DNA of 64,000 nucleotides from an uncultured Bacteroidales bacterium (GCA_944325435.1 CALVAC010000013.1:16781-80780), one strand, 5' to 3'. Shown: positions 25,779 through 34,791, counted from the stretch's first letter. Program-made: numbers and translations. Notes: generated from the letters alone by a model not told the origin.

Positions 25779-28530
25779 AATATACGCTTATCTCTCATCC
25801 CGCAGACGGTTTGTCGGGATTTCGCTGGCGGTGTCTGTCGCCATCCTGATCTGTCTGGTGCTCAACCTGAGGTATAGCGAGGACATAAGCGATTTCCTGC
25901 CTCTGGACGCGACAGGTCAGGAGGCTTTTTCGGTGTATCAGAATATTTCAGGTGCCGAGAGACTCTATATCCTGTTCCGCAATCCTGATGATGCGGACCT
26001 TACCGTGGAAGCAATGTCCTGCTTTGAGGCATCGGTACACCGTCGGGATTCTCTCGGCTGGTGCAGCGACCTGACTGTCAGGTTCGATATGGAACAGATA
26101 TCTGAAGTGTCGGATTTTGTCTATGACAATATCCCCTATTTCCTGACAGAGGAGGATATTTCGCGTATTGACAGTCTCCTGACCCTGCCCGGATATATCG
26201 ACACAAGGCTTGAGCAAGACAGGTATATGCTGATGTTCCCGGCAGGGAGTATGGCGGTGTCAGGAATGATGCGGGATCCTCTCGGGCTTTTTACACCGGT
26301 TATGGAAAGGCTCGGGGCGGGATTCCCCCAGATGAGTATGGAAATGTACGGCGACCATATCTTCACTCCGGATATGGGCAGGGCAGTCGCAATGATGAGT
26401 TCCCCTTTCGGCAACAGCGAGACTGAATACAATTCCAGACTGATCGGCCTTCTTCAGGATGCCATCTCGGACATGTCCGGACAGTATCCGCAGGTCGAGG
26501 CGCATATCATCGGAGGTCCCGCCATTGCAGTGGAAAATGCAGACAGGATCAAGAAGGACAGTGTCCTGGCCATATCGCTATCCGTGATCCTGATAATACT
26601 GCTTGTCCTCTATACGATAGGTTCTGTGCGGAATATCCTGCTCATCTTCCTGTCCATCGGCTGGGGCTGGCTTTTCGCTCTTGCAGGTATGTCCCTGCTG
26701 GGCGGCAATGTGTCAATCATTGTCATAGGCATATCCAGTGTAGTCCTCGGCATCGCGGTCAACTATCCTCTGCATCTGATTGTCCACAGGTCTCTTGTGA
26801 CGGACATGCGCTCAGCGCTCAAGGAGGTGGTATCGCCTCTTGTCATTGGCAACATCACCACGGTAGGGGCATTCCTCACCCTCGTGCCTCTCCGCTCGGC
26901 AGCCCTGAGGGATCTCGGCCTGTTCGCGGCACTTATGCTTGTGGGCACCATTGCCTTTGTCCTGCTGTTTCTTCCGCATCTGGTGAAAGGGAAGCCTGTC
27001 CCTGAAAACAGGCACAGGTTTCTTGACCGCATAGCCGGTTTTTCTCCTGACAGGAGCAGGGTCGCCATTGTATGCGTCGTGGCAGTGACGGCAGTCCTGT
27101 CCATTTTCAGCGGCCGCACTGAGTTCGATTCCAACCTGGCGAACATCAACTATATGGATGATGCCCAGCGTGAGGATATGCAGTATTTCCAGAATCTGCT
27201 TTCAAAGAGTTCCTCATCCTCATCCCGAAGTGTCTATGTGCTTTCTCCCGGTACGGACTATGATGATGCCCTGTCCGTGAATTCATCGATAGTTCCCGTC
27301 ATAGACAGCCTGACCGCTGCGGGATGTGTTCTGGGTCGCAGCGGGGTGTCGCAGTTCCTCTCATCCCGGGAAGAGCAGGACCGCCGTCTCGGCAACTGGA
27401 GGGATTTCGTGTCCCGTCACTATGATCTCCTGACATCCGGACTCGCGGAATCGGCGGAGAGACACGGATTCTCAAGGTCGGCTTTTTCGGAGTTCAATGC
27501 ACTGATTGACAGGACAGAGAAGTTCGTCCCTCAGGATATTGGGTATTTTGCTCCCCTGACCTCCTCCGTATTCAGCAGAAACCTGACCCGTGTGGAGAGC
27601 CTTGGCCGGGTCTATGTGGTCGATATACTGGATGTAGACAAGGACAATGTGAAGGAAGTCCTGTCGCATTTCAGGAACGCGTTCGATGTGGCAGGTATGA
27701 ACAGCGGGTTCACACGCACTCTTTCTGACAATTTCAACTACATCGGCTGGGCCTGTTCCCTGATAGTGTTCTTTTTCCTGTGGTTCTCTTTCGGCCGTAT
27801 CGAACTGGCTGCCATCTCCTTCCTCCCGATGGCCATAAGCTGGGTATGGATATTGGGAATTATGGCCATAGCAGGTATCAAGTTCAACATAGTCAATGTG
27901 ATACTGGCGACATTCATTTTCGGGCAGGGCGATGACTATACCATATTCATGACAGAAGGCTGCCAGCATGAATATGCCTACCGCCGTCCGATACTCGGAT
28001 CATACAAGGTCAGCATCATGCAGTCTGCCCTCATAATGTTTGTCGGTATCGGCACGCTGATAGTGTCCGGACATCCTGCCCTGCATTCCCTTGCTGAAGT
28101 GACAATCATAGGTATGACCTCGGTGGTGCTTATGTCGTATATGATACCTCCCCTGCTGTTCAGGTGGCTTACAATGAAAGGCGGGCATCCGCGCGGATAT
28201 CCGCTGACCCTCTCTGTCCTGTTCCGGGGCAGGCCGACGGATCCGGTGTCCATGGTTCGTGGCAGGTATATCTACAAGGGCAAGGATATCCTGCACCATG
28301 TCACCCGGAGCCTGCGCAGTTTCGCTCCGGAGATGTCATCCCTCGATGTGGAGGGCAGGGAGCATTATGCATTCACTGACACCGGCTATGGCGAGCGCGC
28401 CCTGCTCATAGCCCTCACCCATCCGGATTTGAAGGTGACAGCCTGCATTCCTGATGAAGACAGGCGCAGGGTGGCGGAAATTTCAGCAGAAGATTTTATA
28501 GACAACATAGAATTTACAGACCGTTTATGA
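25762..28530 (+). CDS. MMPL/RND-type lipid exporter with C-terminal methyltransferase-like tail
   Basis: 922 residues from ATG 25762 (MKWILEIYAYL). The layout is RND-like: a TM helix (about 17-35), a periplasmic domain, a TM bundle (about 265-410), a second periplasmic domain and a second TM bundle (about 665-810) with FGQGDDYTIF. MMPL proteins export lipids across the inner membrane; aryl-polyene clusters carry such an exporter. The last ~94 residues (829-922, VRGRYIYKGKDILHH then DTGYGERALLIAL) resemble the methyltransferase-like end of trifunctional MMPL/acyltransferase/methyltransferase proteins of Bacteroidota, but no acyltransferase domain lies between. Confidence 0.85.
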   Translation: MKWILEIYAYLSSRRRFVGISLAVSVAILICLVLNLRYSEDISDFLPLDATGQEAFSVYQNISGAERLYILFRNPDDADLTVEAMSCFEASVHRRDSLGWCSDLTVRFDMEQISEVSDFVYDNIPYFLTEEDISRIDSLLTLPGYIDTRLEQDRYMLMFPAGSMAVSGMMRDPLGLFTPVMERLGAGFPQMSMEMYGDHIFTPDMGRAVAMMSSPFGNSETEYNSRLIGLLQDAISDMSGQYPQVEAHIIGGPAIAVENADRIKKDSVLAISLSVILIILLVLYTIGSVRNILLIFLSIGWGWLFALAGMSLLGGNVSIIVIGISSVVLGIAVNYPLHLIVHRSLVTDMRSALKEVVSPLVIGNITTVGAFLTLVPLRSAALRDLGLFAALMLVGTIAFVLLFLPHLVKGKPVPENRHRFLDRIAGFSPDRSRVAIVCVVAVTAVLSIFSGRTEFDSNLANINYMDDAQREDMQYFQNLLSKSSSSSSRSVYVLSPGTDYDDALSVNSSIVPVIDSLTAAGCVLGRSGVSQFLSSREEQDRRLGNWRDFVSRHYDLLTSGLAESAERHGFSRSAFSEFNALIDRTEKFVPQDIGYFAPLTSSVFSRNLTRVESLGRVYVVDILDVDKDNVKEVLSHFRNAFDVAGMNSGFTRTLSDNFNYIGWACSLIVFFFLWFSFGRIELAAISFLPMAISWVWILGIMAIAGIKFNIVNVILATFIFGQGDDYTIFMTEGCQHEYAYRRPILGSYKVSIMQSALIMFVGIGTLIVSGHPALHSLAEVTIIGMTSVVLMSYMIPPLLFRWLTMKGGHPRGYPLTLSVLFRGRPTDPVSMVRGRYIYKGKDILHHVTRSLRSFAPEMSSLDVEGREHYAFTDTGYGERALLIALTHPDLKVTACIPDEDRRRVAEISAEDFIDNIEFTDRL

Positions 28531-28748
28531 GACAGCACATTCTTTCCTTGCTTTCCGATGCACTTCCTACAGTGGATTTCAGTTCGGATTTCCTTTTCAG
28601 CGAACTTGATTCGCTCAGTATCGTCAATATCTTGATGATCCTTTCGGATGAATACGGCATCAAGCTCGATTCATCGGATGTGACTCCCAGAAATTTCAAG
28701 TCCATCGACTCTCTTGTCAGTCTTGTCGAATCCAAATTGAACAGATAG
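28527..28748 (+). CDS. acyl carrier protein 3
   Basis: 73 residues, phosphopantetheine Ser29 in ELDSLSIVNILM. Shorter and more divergent than the other two ACPs. It overlaps the exporter gene by 4 nt and ends 2 nt before the aryl ligase, so it may be the loading carrier for the starter unit (inference from position). Confidence 0.9.
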   Translation: MRQHILSLLSDALPTVDFSSDFLFSELDSLSIVNILMILSDEYGIKLDSSDVTPRNFKSIDSLVSLVESKLNR

Positions 28749-28750
28749 CC

Positions 28751-30076
28751 ATGACATTAGAAGAAAGCATCCATGCCCATTCGGTGACGACACCGGACAA
28801 GACGGCTGTCATCTGCGGAGACAGCAGCATCACATATTCCCGGCTTTGGGAAAGTATCGTCGGACGCGCGGCGGCTCTGCAGGCTGAAGGCCTTGAACCT
28901 GACCGCCCATATGTCTACCGTGCATCACAGGACATAGATTTCGTCATCACATATTGCGCGGTGCATTATGCAAAGGCTATTGCCGTACCCCTCGAGCACA
29001 AGGCTTCGGAAGAGAGTTTCCGGGCAGTCAAGGCGGAAGTGGAGTCATGCACTTTCAGCGATGACATAGTTGATATACTGTATACTACAGGGACGACGGG
29101 AAAATCCAAGGGGGTCATGCTTTCCGAGACCGCGCTTGTGTCCTGTGCCGACAATTTTATATGTGACCTGCATTTTTCTCCGGACCTGCTTTTCATAATA
29201 AGCGGCCCCCTGAACCATATCGCATCCCTGTTCAAGATGCATCCGGTGCTTACCGTGGGAGGAACAGTCTGCATCCTTGACGGACTGAAGGATATGAACG
29301 CATTTTTCGATGTGTTCAGTCTCCCGTATTCCAAGGTGGCGACATTCCTTGTGCCGGCAAGCATCCGTCTCCTCCTGCAGTTCTCGTACGACAGGCTTTG
29401 CTCAGTAGCGGACAAGGTCGATTTCATCGAGACTGGTGCGGCTCCTATCACCAGCCATGATATGGAGCTGCTCAGCAAGGCCCTGCCGCATTCCAGACTT
29501 TACAACACCTTGGGCGGTACGGAGATCGGGGCTGTCTGCACATACGATTTCAATGACGGGAAATATATGGAGGGCTGCATAGGCCGGCCGATGAAGAATT
29601 CGACTGTCGAGGTCACACCGGAAGGTAACATCATAGTGTCCGGGCTGACTGTAATGAGCGGTTATGTCGCTGATGAGGAAAGTACACGTAAGGTGCTCAA
29701 GAATGGGAAGATATACAGTGCGGACCTGGGATATGTGGATGAGGCCGGCCTGATCCATCTGAAAGGCCGGCAGGGAGATGTCATCAATGTGGGCGGATTC
29801 AAGGTCGATCCGGTGGAAGTCGAGAATGCGGCCTCCTCTTTCGCAGCCGTGGAGGACTGCATCTGCATCGCGGATACCCATCCCGTTGTCGGGACTGTAC
29901 TGAAGCTTCTTGTGGTCACGAAAGATGATGCGGAACTGGACAGACAAGCCCTTGCACGGCATCTCAAGTCGAGACTCGATCCGCACAAGGTCCCTCTCTA
30001 CTACGAAAAGGTCAGTTCTGTAATGCGTACATACAATGGCAAACTGGACAGAAAATATTACAGGAAACAGAATTAG
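28751..30076 (+). CDS. ANL-superfamily aryl/acyl-acid ligase
   Basis: 441 residues. Adenylate-forming signature YTTGTTGKSKGVML (about 111-124), LYNTLGGTEIGAVC and the hinge YSADLGYVDEAGLIHLKGRQGD are present. The C-terminal catalytic Lys fits NGKLDRKYY. It is somewhat short for the superfamily because the N-terminal subdomain is compact, like aryl-polyene ApeH-type ligases. It would adenylate an aromatic or fatty acid and transfer it to CoA or the adjacent ACP. The true substrate is not readable from sequence. Confidence 0.87.
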   Translation: MTLEESIHAHSVTTPDKTAVICGDSSITYSRLWESIVGRAAALQAEGLEPDRPYVYRASQDIDFVITYCAVHYAKAIAVPLEHKASEESFRAVKAEVESCTFSDDIVDILYTTGTTGKSKGVMLSETALVSCADNFICDLHFSPDLLFIISGPLNHIASLFKMHPVLTVGGTVCILDGLKDMNAFFDVFSLPYSKVATFLVPASIRLLLQFSYDRLCSVADKVDFIETGAAPITSHDMELLSKALPHSRLYNTLGGTEIGAVCTYDFNDGKYMEGCIGRPMKNSTVEVTPEGNIIVSGLTVMSGYVADEESTRKVLKNGKIYSADLGYVDEAGLIHLKGRQGDVINVGGFKVDPVEVENAASSFAAVEDCICIADTHPVVGTVLKLLVVTKDDAELDRQALARHLKSRLDPHKVPLYYEKVSSVMRTYNGKLDRKYYRKQN

Positions 30077-30080
30077 AGTT

Positions 30081-30914
30081 ATGAAAAACCCGTTTGAATG
30101 CCTGACAGGGAGATTCAGGAAAGGAAAGAGATATGAGATATACGGACCCCAGGGCGGGATATCCATGACAATGACCTTCCCGGATGGTTTCAATCCGGAG
30201 AAAGACCGTTGTCCGATGGCTATTCTGATGCACGGGTTCATGTCCAGCCGGAAGTTCTATCCGATGCCTCAGCTGGCCAGGTCTCTTGCTCGGCAGGGAA
30301 TAGCTTCCGTACGCTTTGACTTCGATGCCCACGGGGACAGTGAAGGCCGTTTCATCGATATGACCATCGCCAATGAGATTGCGGATGCCAGGGCTGTGTT
30401 TGACTATGTCTGCGGTCTTCCGTACGTGACGGATGTGGCTTTTGCAGGCCATTCCCAGGGCGGAGTGGTGGCCGGAATGCTGGCAGGGGAACTCGAAGAC
30501 AGTGACAGGAAACCCTCTTGTCTGGTCCTGCTCGCCCCGGCGGCTGTCCTGAAAGATGATGCCATTGCCGGAAAGTGTATGGGTACAAGATACAACGCGG
30601 CGGAGCCTCCTGAATATGTCAATGTCATGTTCCACCGGCTTGGCAGGGAATTCATCCTCGCTGCCCAGAAACTGCCTATATATGAGACATCCGGCAGATA
30701 CACTGGTCCTGTCTGCATCATACATGGCAGGCAGGACAGCATTGTCCCTTATTCATACAGTGTAAGGTATGATGAGACATACCCGAACAGTACCCTCCAT
30801 CTTCTGGAGAATGAAGGGCATCTGCTGCGCAGGCACGGACGCGGGACAATCGCTCTGGTCACATCGTTCCTGAAGGAAAACCTGGGGCATCAGGTGGTCA
30901 CTCCTCTTCCTTAG
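30081..30914 (+). CDS. alpha/beta hydrolase resembling cinnamoyl/feruloyl esterases
   Basis: 277 residues. Oxyanion HGF (51-53), nucleophile S125 in GHSQGGVVA, acid in GRQDSIVP and His in NEGHLLRRHG. The order FDFDAHGDSEGRF, MTIANEI, VLLAPAAVLKDDA, LPIYETSGRY, TLHLLENEGH parallels the Lactobacillus cinnamoyl esterase family, including its lid insert. No signal peptide, so cytoplasmic. The last gene of the operon, it could free an aromatic acid for the ligase next to it, or hydrolyse a product ester. Its 3' end overlaps rluD on the other strand by 17 nt. Confidence 0.83.
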   Translation: MKNPFECLTGRFRKGKRYEIYGPQGGISMTMTFPDGFNPEKDRCPMAILMHGFMSSRKFYPMPQLARSLARQGIASVRFDFDAHGDSEGRFIDMTIANEIADARAVFDYVCGLPYVTDVAFAGHSQGGVVAGMLAGELEDSDRKPSCLVLLAPAAVLKDDAIAGKCMGTRYNAAEPPEYVNVMFHRLGREFILAAQKLPIYETSGRYTGPVCIIHGRQDSIVPYSYSVRYDETYPNSTLHLLENEGHLLRRHGRGTIALVTSFLKENLGHQVVTPLP

Positions 30915-32013
30915 GCATGTTGTGGGCATACTGACGCCACTTGTCAATGAGGGCCTGCATATCTGCAGGAAGAGGGGATTCGAACTGTATATGTTTTCCA
31001 GTGCGCGGATGGATGAATCCCAGTGTCCTGGCGTGGAGGGCCTGTCTCGGCAGCAGCTTGAAACAGTTTGTGATGAACTGCCGGTACTTGGCGTAGACAG
31101 TCCCTTTTCGTATTTCAGACCCTCCATACCTTTCATCATTGAACAGCGGATGTCCAATCCAGTTGAAATGGACCCTTATCTGGTGTGTGCGGCCGGTCTC
31201 CAGCCGGCATTCTACGACAGTGACATATCCGAATCTCTCCAGAACCTTGAAATGTGTGACCGCCCTCTTGCCCCGGTCTCCATCAGGGAAGACACGGAAA
31301 CGCATCCTGTCTGACGGGTCGCGTCCGATATTCCCTTCGATGGTGCCTTCGTCTTCCCTGATGTTCCCCCAGACTATGGCCACATATCTCCTGTCGATGG
31401 AGTGGACAAAGAACTGTTTTGCAAGGTTGAGCTGTGCTTCCTCGTTTTTCGCAACGACCAGAAGTCCTGATGTGTCCTTGTCGATACGGTGTACGAGAAC
31501 CCCCATCCTCTCATCCTGTGCATCCGGGCCCTGTCTGATGCCCAGATGGTATGCCAGGGCGTTTACGAGTGTCCCCGAGAAATGTCCGTGCCCCGGATGG
31601 ACTACCATCCCGGCCGGCTTGTCGATGACAAGCACATCGTCATCCTCGTAGACTATGTCCAGCGGAATGTTTTCCGGAAGGATTTCCAGTCCACGCCTCT
31701 GGTACGGCATCACGAATGTGACAATGTCTCCCGGCCGGATGATGCAGTTCGCTTTCGCAACCCTGTCGTTCACCCTAACATAGTCCTGCCTGATTGCGCA
31801 CTGGATGCGATGCCGCGAGGTGTATTCCATATGGGTGGCCAGATATTTGTCCACCCTCATCGGACTCTGTCCCTTGTCTATCTCGAAACGGAAATGTTCG
31901 AACATCTCCTGTTCCTCATCGGAGAATGCCACCTCATCTCCGGCTATGCCGGAATCGAAATCATCCAGCACGTCATCCCCGTATATGTCGCTGAATCCGT
32001 TCTGTGTTTCCAT
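30898..32013 (-). CDS. rluD: RluD-like 23S rRNA pseudouridine synthase
   Basis: 371 residues. Acidic N-terminal extension, S4 RNA-binding domain (about 50-110, MRVDKYLATHM), then the RluA-family catalytic domain with HRIDKDTSGLLVVAKN, whose Asp is the catalytic residue, and ETGRTHQIRVHF. It isomerises uridines in 23S rRNA (helix 69 in the E. coli enzyme). Last gene of a likely - strand operon with the PASTA, DUF362 and LysE genes, it converges on the polyene operon. Confidence 0.92.
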   Translation of the reverse strand: METQNGFSDIYGDDVLDDFDSGIAGDEVAFSDEEQEMFEHFRFEIDKGQSPMRVDKYLATHMEYTSRHRIQCAIRQDYVRVNDRVAKANCIIRPGDIVTFVMPYQRRGLEILPENIPLDIVYEDDDVLVIDKPAGMVVHPGHGHFSGTLVNALAYHLGIRQGPDAQDERMGVLVHRIDKDTSGLLVVAKNEEAQLNLAKQFFVHSIDRRYVAIVWGNIREDEGTIEGNIGRDPSDRMRFRVFPDGDRGKRAVTHFKVLERFGYVTVVECRLETGRTHQIRVHFNWIGHPLFNDERYGGSEIRKGTVYAKYRQFITNCFKLLPRQALHARTLGFIHPRTGKHIQFESPLPADMQALIDKWRQYAHNMPKEEE

Positions 32014-32034
32014 TTCTGTGTCTTTACGGCGTTG

Positions 32035-32844
32035 TCATTCGATGGTGATTTCAGGCTCCGGGCGTGGAGGTACCTTGCTCCTGTCTGTCGTCAGGTACAG
32101 GGTCACGGTTGACCCCATTCTCATCGGTTCTTCCGACATCTCGGGAACCTGGCGGTAGACAACGGCATCGAGAGAGTCGGAATAGTCTTTGACCGTGCTG
32201 TCGAAGACCAGCCTGTCTATGTTCAGGGAGCTGTCGTGCACTGAATTGACGGCGTTCATATACCTTGCGCCTATGATGTAAGGTATGTATGTCACATTGT
32301 CAGTCTCGTTCAGTCCCACCACAAGGTCGATTGCTGAGCCGCTCTCTATCTTTGTCCCCGGTTCGATCTCGGAATTGCGGTACAGCTGGCGTATCACATT
32401 GTTGGTTGCGATGTCATTGACATAGATGAGAGTCCCCAGCTGCAGCCCTCTGGACAGCAGCTCAGCCTTGGCCTGTCTCATCGAATATCCAACCAGGTTC
32501 GGCATCGATATGCTTTTGGGAAGCACGGCATTGATGGTTAGCAGTATCCTCCTGCCCTCCTTGACGTGGCTGCCGGCTTCCGGATTGTGCCTGTAGACAG
32601 TGCCCCTCGCCATCCTCCTCACATATACGGAGTCTATGACCTCCACCCTCATCTTGTGCTGTGCCGCCACTGAGGCAGCCTCTTCCACAGAAAGATTGCT
32701 CAGGTCAGGGACCACAAGCTCTTTATTGTGCTTTGTGACAACCTTCAGAAACAGGAATGCTGCCAATACCAGTGCGGCCATAAGTATGACCGCACCGAGA
32801 AGGTTCTTCACTATCCAGTTCTTGAAAAAACCGCTGAGACTCAT
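32035..32844 (-). CDS. membrane-anchored PASTA-domain protein
   Basis: 269 residues. One TM helix (about 13-35) followed by three PASTA-like repeats in the periplasm (about 40-110 VVPDLSNLSVEEA, 112-180 SISMPNLVGYSMRQA, 185-255 YIPYIIGARYMNA) and a short Pro/Glu tail. PASTA domains bind peptidoglycan-like ligands and are often attached to Ser/Thr kinases, but no kinase domain is present here. Bacteroidota frequently keep this stand-alone form beside rluD. It starts 24 nt after the DUF362 gene. Function beyond wall or envelope binding unknown. Confidence 0.87.
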   Translation of the reverse strand: MSLSGFFKNWIVKNLLGAVILMAALVLAAFLFLKVVTKHNKELVVPDLSNLSVEEAASVAAQHKMRVEVIDSVYVRRMARGTVYRHNPEAGSHVKEGRRILLTINAVLPKSISMPNLVGYSMRQAKAELLSRGLQLGTLIYVNDIATNNVIRQLYRNSEIEPGTKIESGSAIDLVVGLNETDNVTYIPYIIGARYMNAVNSVHDSSLNIDRLVFDSTVKDYSDSLDAVVYRQVPEMSEEPMRMGSTVTLYLTTDRSKVPPRPEPEITIE

Positions 32845-32868
32845 TATGATTGTTTTAGTTTATCACAG

Positions 32869-33993
32869 TTATCTGACAGTTACCAGCTCGTACTGCCTGC
32901 TCCCGAGTCCGATGGCCTCGCCGTGCTCTACTCCTGCCTCCCATTTGGTGTCAGGATGGATGATATGGAACTTGTCCTCTCCTTCATGGGTGTGGTGGCA
33001 TTCCCCGTCCTTGTCTGCAATCACATTGCGCGGAAGGACAGGGGCGGCCTTGACCATATCTGCACAGGCGCAGTCGAGGGCTACTGGATCGAAGGAAGCG
33101 GCGATGCCGAGGTCAGGGATGATGGCGGCATCGTTGTGGTTCCAGCAGTCGCAGTTAGGGGAGACATTCATTATGAAGCTGATGTGGAAGTGCGGCTTGT
33201 CCTTGACCACGGCAAGTGCGTATTCCGCAATCTTGTAGTTGAGGGTCTCGGATGAATCCCAGTCCTTTACCACTGCGCCGCTATGCTGGCATACGGCCAC
33301 ACACTGTCCGCAGCCTACGCATTTGCCGTAGTCGATATGGGCTTTCCTGTCCGTGACCCTGATGGCATCGTGCCGGCAGTATTTCTCGCAGATCCTGCAG
33401 CCGATGCACGCATTTTCATCAATTACAGGCTGGGATGACGAATACAGCTCCAGTTTGCCTCCGACACTTGCCGAGCCCATCCCGAGATTCTTGATCGCAC
33501 CTCCGAACCCTGTCTGCTCATGACCTTTGAAATGGTTCATGGATATGATTATGTCGGCATTGGCAATGGTTGATCCTATCTTCGGGGCAGGGCAGTATTT
33601 CCCGTTTACGGGGATTTCCTTGTAGTCCGTGCCAATGAGTCCGTCCGCGATTATCACATCGCAATGTGCTCCGATAGGGTTGAACCCGTTGTCCATTGCC
33701 GCGTGCAGATGGTCCACTGCATTTGATCTGCCTCCCGAATAGAGGGTGTTGCTGTCGGTGAGGAACACCTTTGCCCCGAGGCTCTTCAGCAGGTCGACTA
33801 TGGCTGCCGCATAGTTCGGACGGATATAGGCCAGATTGCCCGGCTCGCCGAAATGTATCTTGATTGCGGTAAACTTGTCCTTGAAGTCGATGCCTTCGAT
33901 TCCTGCCCTTTTGACAAGCCTTGTGAGCTTTGTCATCATGTCGTTCCCCGGAGTTGTCCTCAGGTCTGTGAAATAGACTTTTGATGGTTCCAT
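32869..33993 (-). CDS. DUF362 protein with two 4Fe-4S clusters
   Basis: 374 residues. The N-terminal and middle DUF362 domain (IKIHFGEPGNLAYIRP, DSNTLYSGGRSNA, NHFKGHEQTGFGGAIKNLG) is interrupted by a ferredoxin-like module with CIGCRICEKYC and CVGCGQCVAVC, each spaced for a 4Fe-4S cluster. The catalysed reaction is unknown for the family; an iron-sulfur electron-transfer role in the anaerobic cytoplasm is likely. Flanked by LysE (31 nt) and the PASTA gene. Confidence 0.85.
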   Translation of the reverse strand: MEPSKVYFTDLRTTPGNDMMTKLTRLVKRAGIEGIDFKDKFTAIKIHFGEPGNLAYIRPNYAAAIVDLLKSLGAKVFLTDSNTLYSGGRSNAVDHLHAAMDNGFNPIGAHCDVIIADGLIGTDYKEIPVNGKYCPAPKIGSTIANADIIISMNHFKGHEQTGFGGAIKNLGMGSASVGGKLELYSSSQPVIDENACIGCRICEKYCRHDAIRVTDRKAHIDYGKCVGCGQCVAVCQHSGAVVKDWDSSETLNYKIAEYALAVVKDKPHFHISFIMNVSPNCDCWNHNDAAIIPDLGIAASFDPVALDCACADMVKAAPVLPRNVIADKDGECHHTHEGEDKFHIIHPDTKWEAGVEHGEAIGLGSRQYELVTVR

Positions 33994-34024
33994 GGCTGTT
34001 GTGTTTATAATTCAATCCTTTGTC

Positions 34025-34675
34025 CTAATTCAGCGGGATGCCGAGAAATATCACCCTGTAGAGACCCTCTCCAAGCAGGGCGAGACCGATCAGTATGACG
34101 ATAAGTCCCGTTGTCCTGTTTATCCACAGTATGGTCCTCATCCGTATGCGTTTGCGGAAATGTTCCAGCACGGCGGTTATGCAGAACCAGTAGACTACAG
34201 TGCCCGCGAACACGGCGATTATGACCGGAAGGGCTCTCCAGCTGTCGCTTTCGTCATCCGGACCTATGCCGAAAAAGGCAAACAGCGCGAATATGGCCAG
34301 TATGGCTCCGGGATTCGAGAACCCCATTGCCAGCGACTGCATGAAATCCCTTGCTGAAAAGCTCCCGCTGTTTTCCGATTTCAGTTTCCTGAAAGGGTCC
34401 GACATCAGCATGAACCAGCCGATCACGGCTACCAGGACGCCTCCGCATACAAGGATAAGCTCCTTGTGGTCATCTATGAAGTTCTGCGCTATGGCGAGTG
34501 CGGACAGGGCTATCAACGAGAAAGTCGTGTCCACGCAGCTTGCTCCCAGTCCGGTGATGAATCCTGCCCTGTGCCCTTTGCTGAGGGTCTTCTGTATCAC
34601 CAGAATCGCAATCGGCCCTATCGGGGCAGATGCGCAGATTCCTATGATGAAGCCTTTCAGGATGTCAAGAACCAT
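34025..34675 (-). CDS. LysE/RhtB-family amino-acid exporter
   Basis: 216 residues with about six TM helices. The N-terminus GFIIGICASAPIGPIAILVI is the LysE family signature, and GFSNPGAILAIFALF is the second conserved helix. It probably exports amino acids or related small molecules. First gene of a - strand group and divergent from lnt, from which it is separated by 116 nt holding promoter elements for both directions. Confidence 0.87.
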   Translation of the reverse strand: MVLDILKGFIIGICASAPIGPIAILVIQKTLSKGHRAGFITGLGASCVDTTFSLIALSALAIAQNFIDDHKELILVCGGVLVAVIGWFMLMSDPFRKLKSENSGSFSARDFMQSLAMGFSNPGAILAIFALFAFFGIGPDDESDSWRALPVIIAVFAGTVVYWFCITAVLEHFRKRIRMRTILWINRTTGLIVILIGLALLGEGLYRVIFLGIPLN

Positions 34676-34711
34676 ACCCGGACAACAGCTTACCGTTTAA
34701 CAAAAATCTCA

Positions 34712-34740
34712 CAAAAATAATCATTAAATTCGTATATTTG
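34712..34740. promoter_or_regulatory. divergent -7 elements between the LysE gene and lnt
   Basis: TATTTTTG on the - strand (34712-34719) faces the LysE gene, and TATATTTG on the + strand (34733-34740) faces lnt. Both match TAnnTTTG; the -33 boxes are weak. Confidence 0.5.
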
Positions 34741-34791
34741 CAGAATCGTAACAAGAAAATACCGCCTGCCATACAGGAATAGATAGGATAT

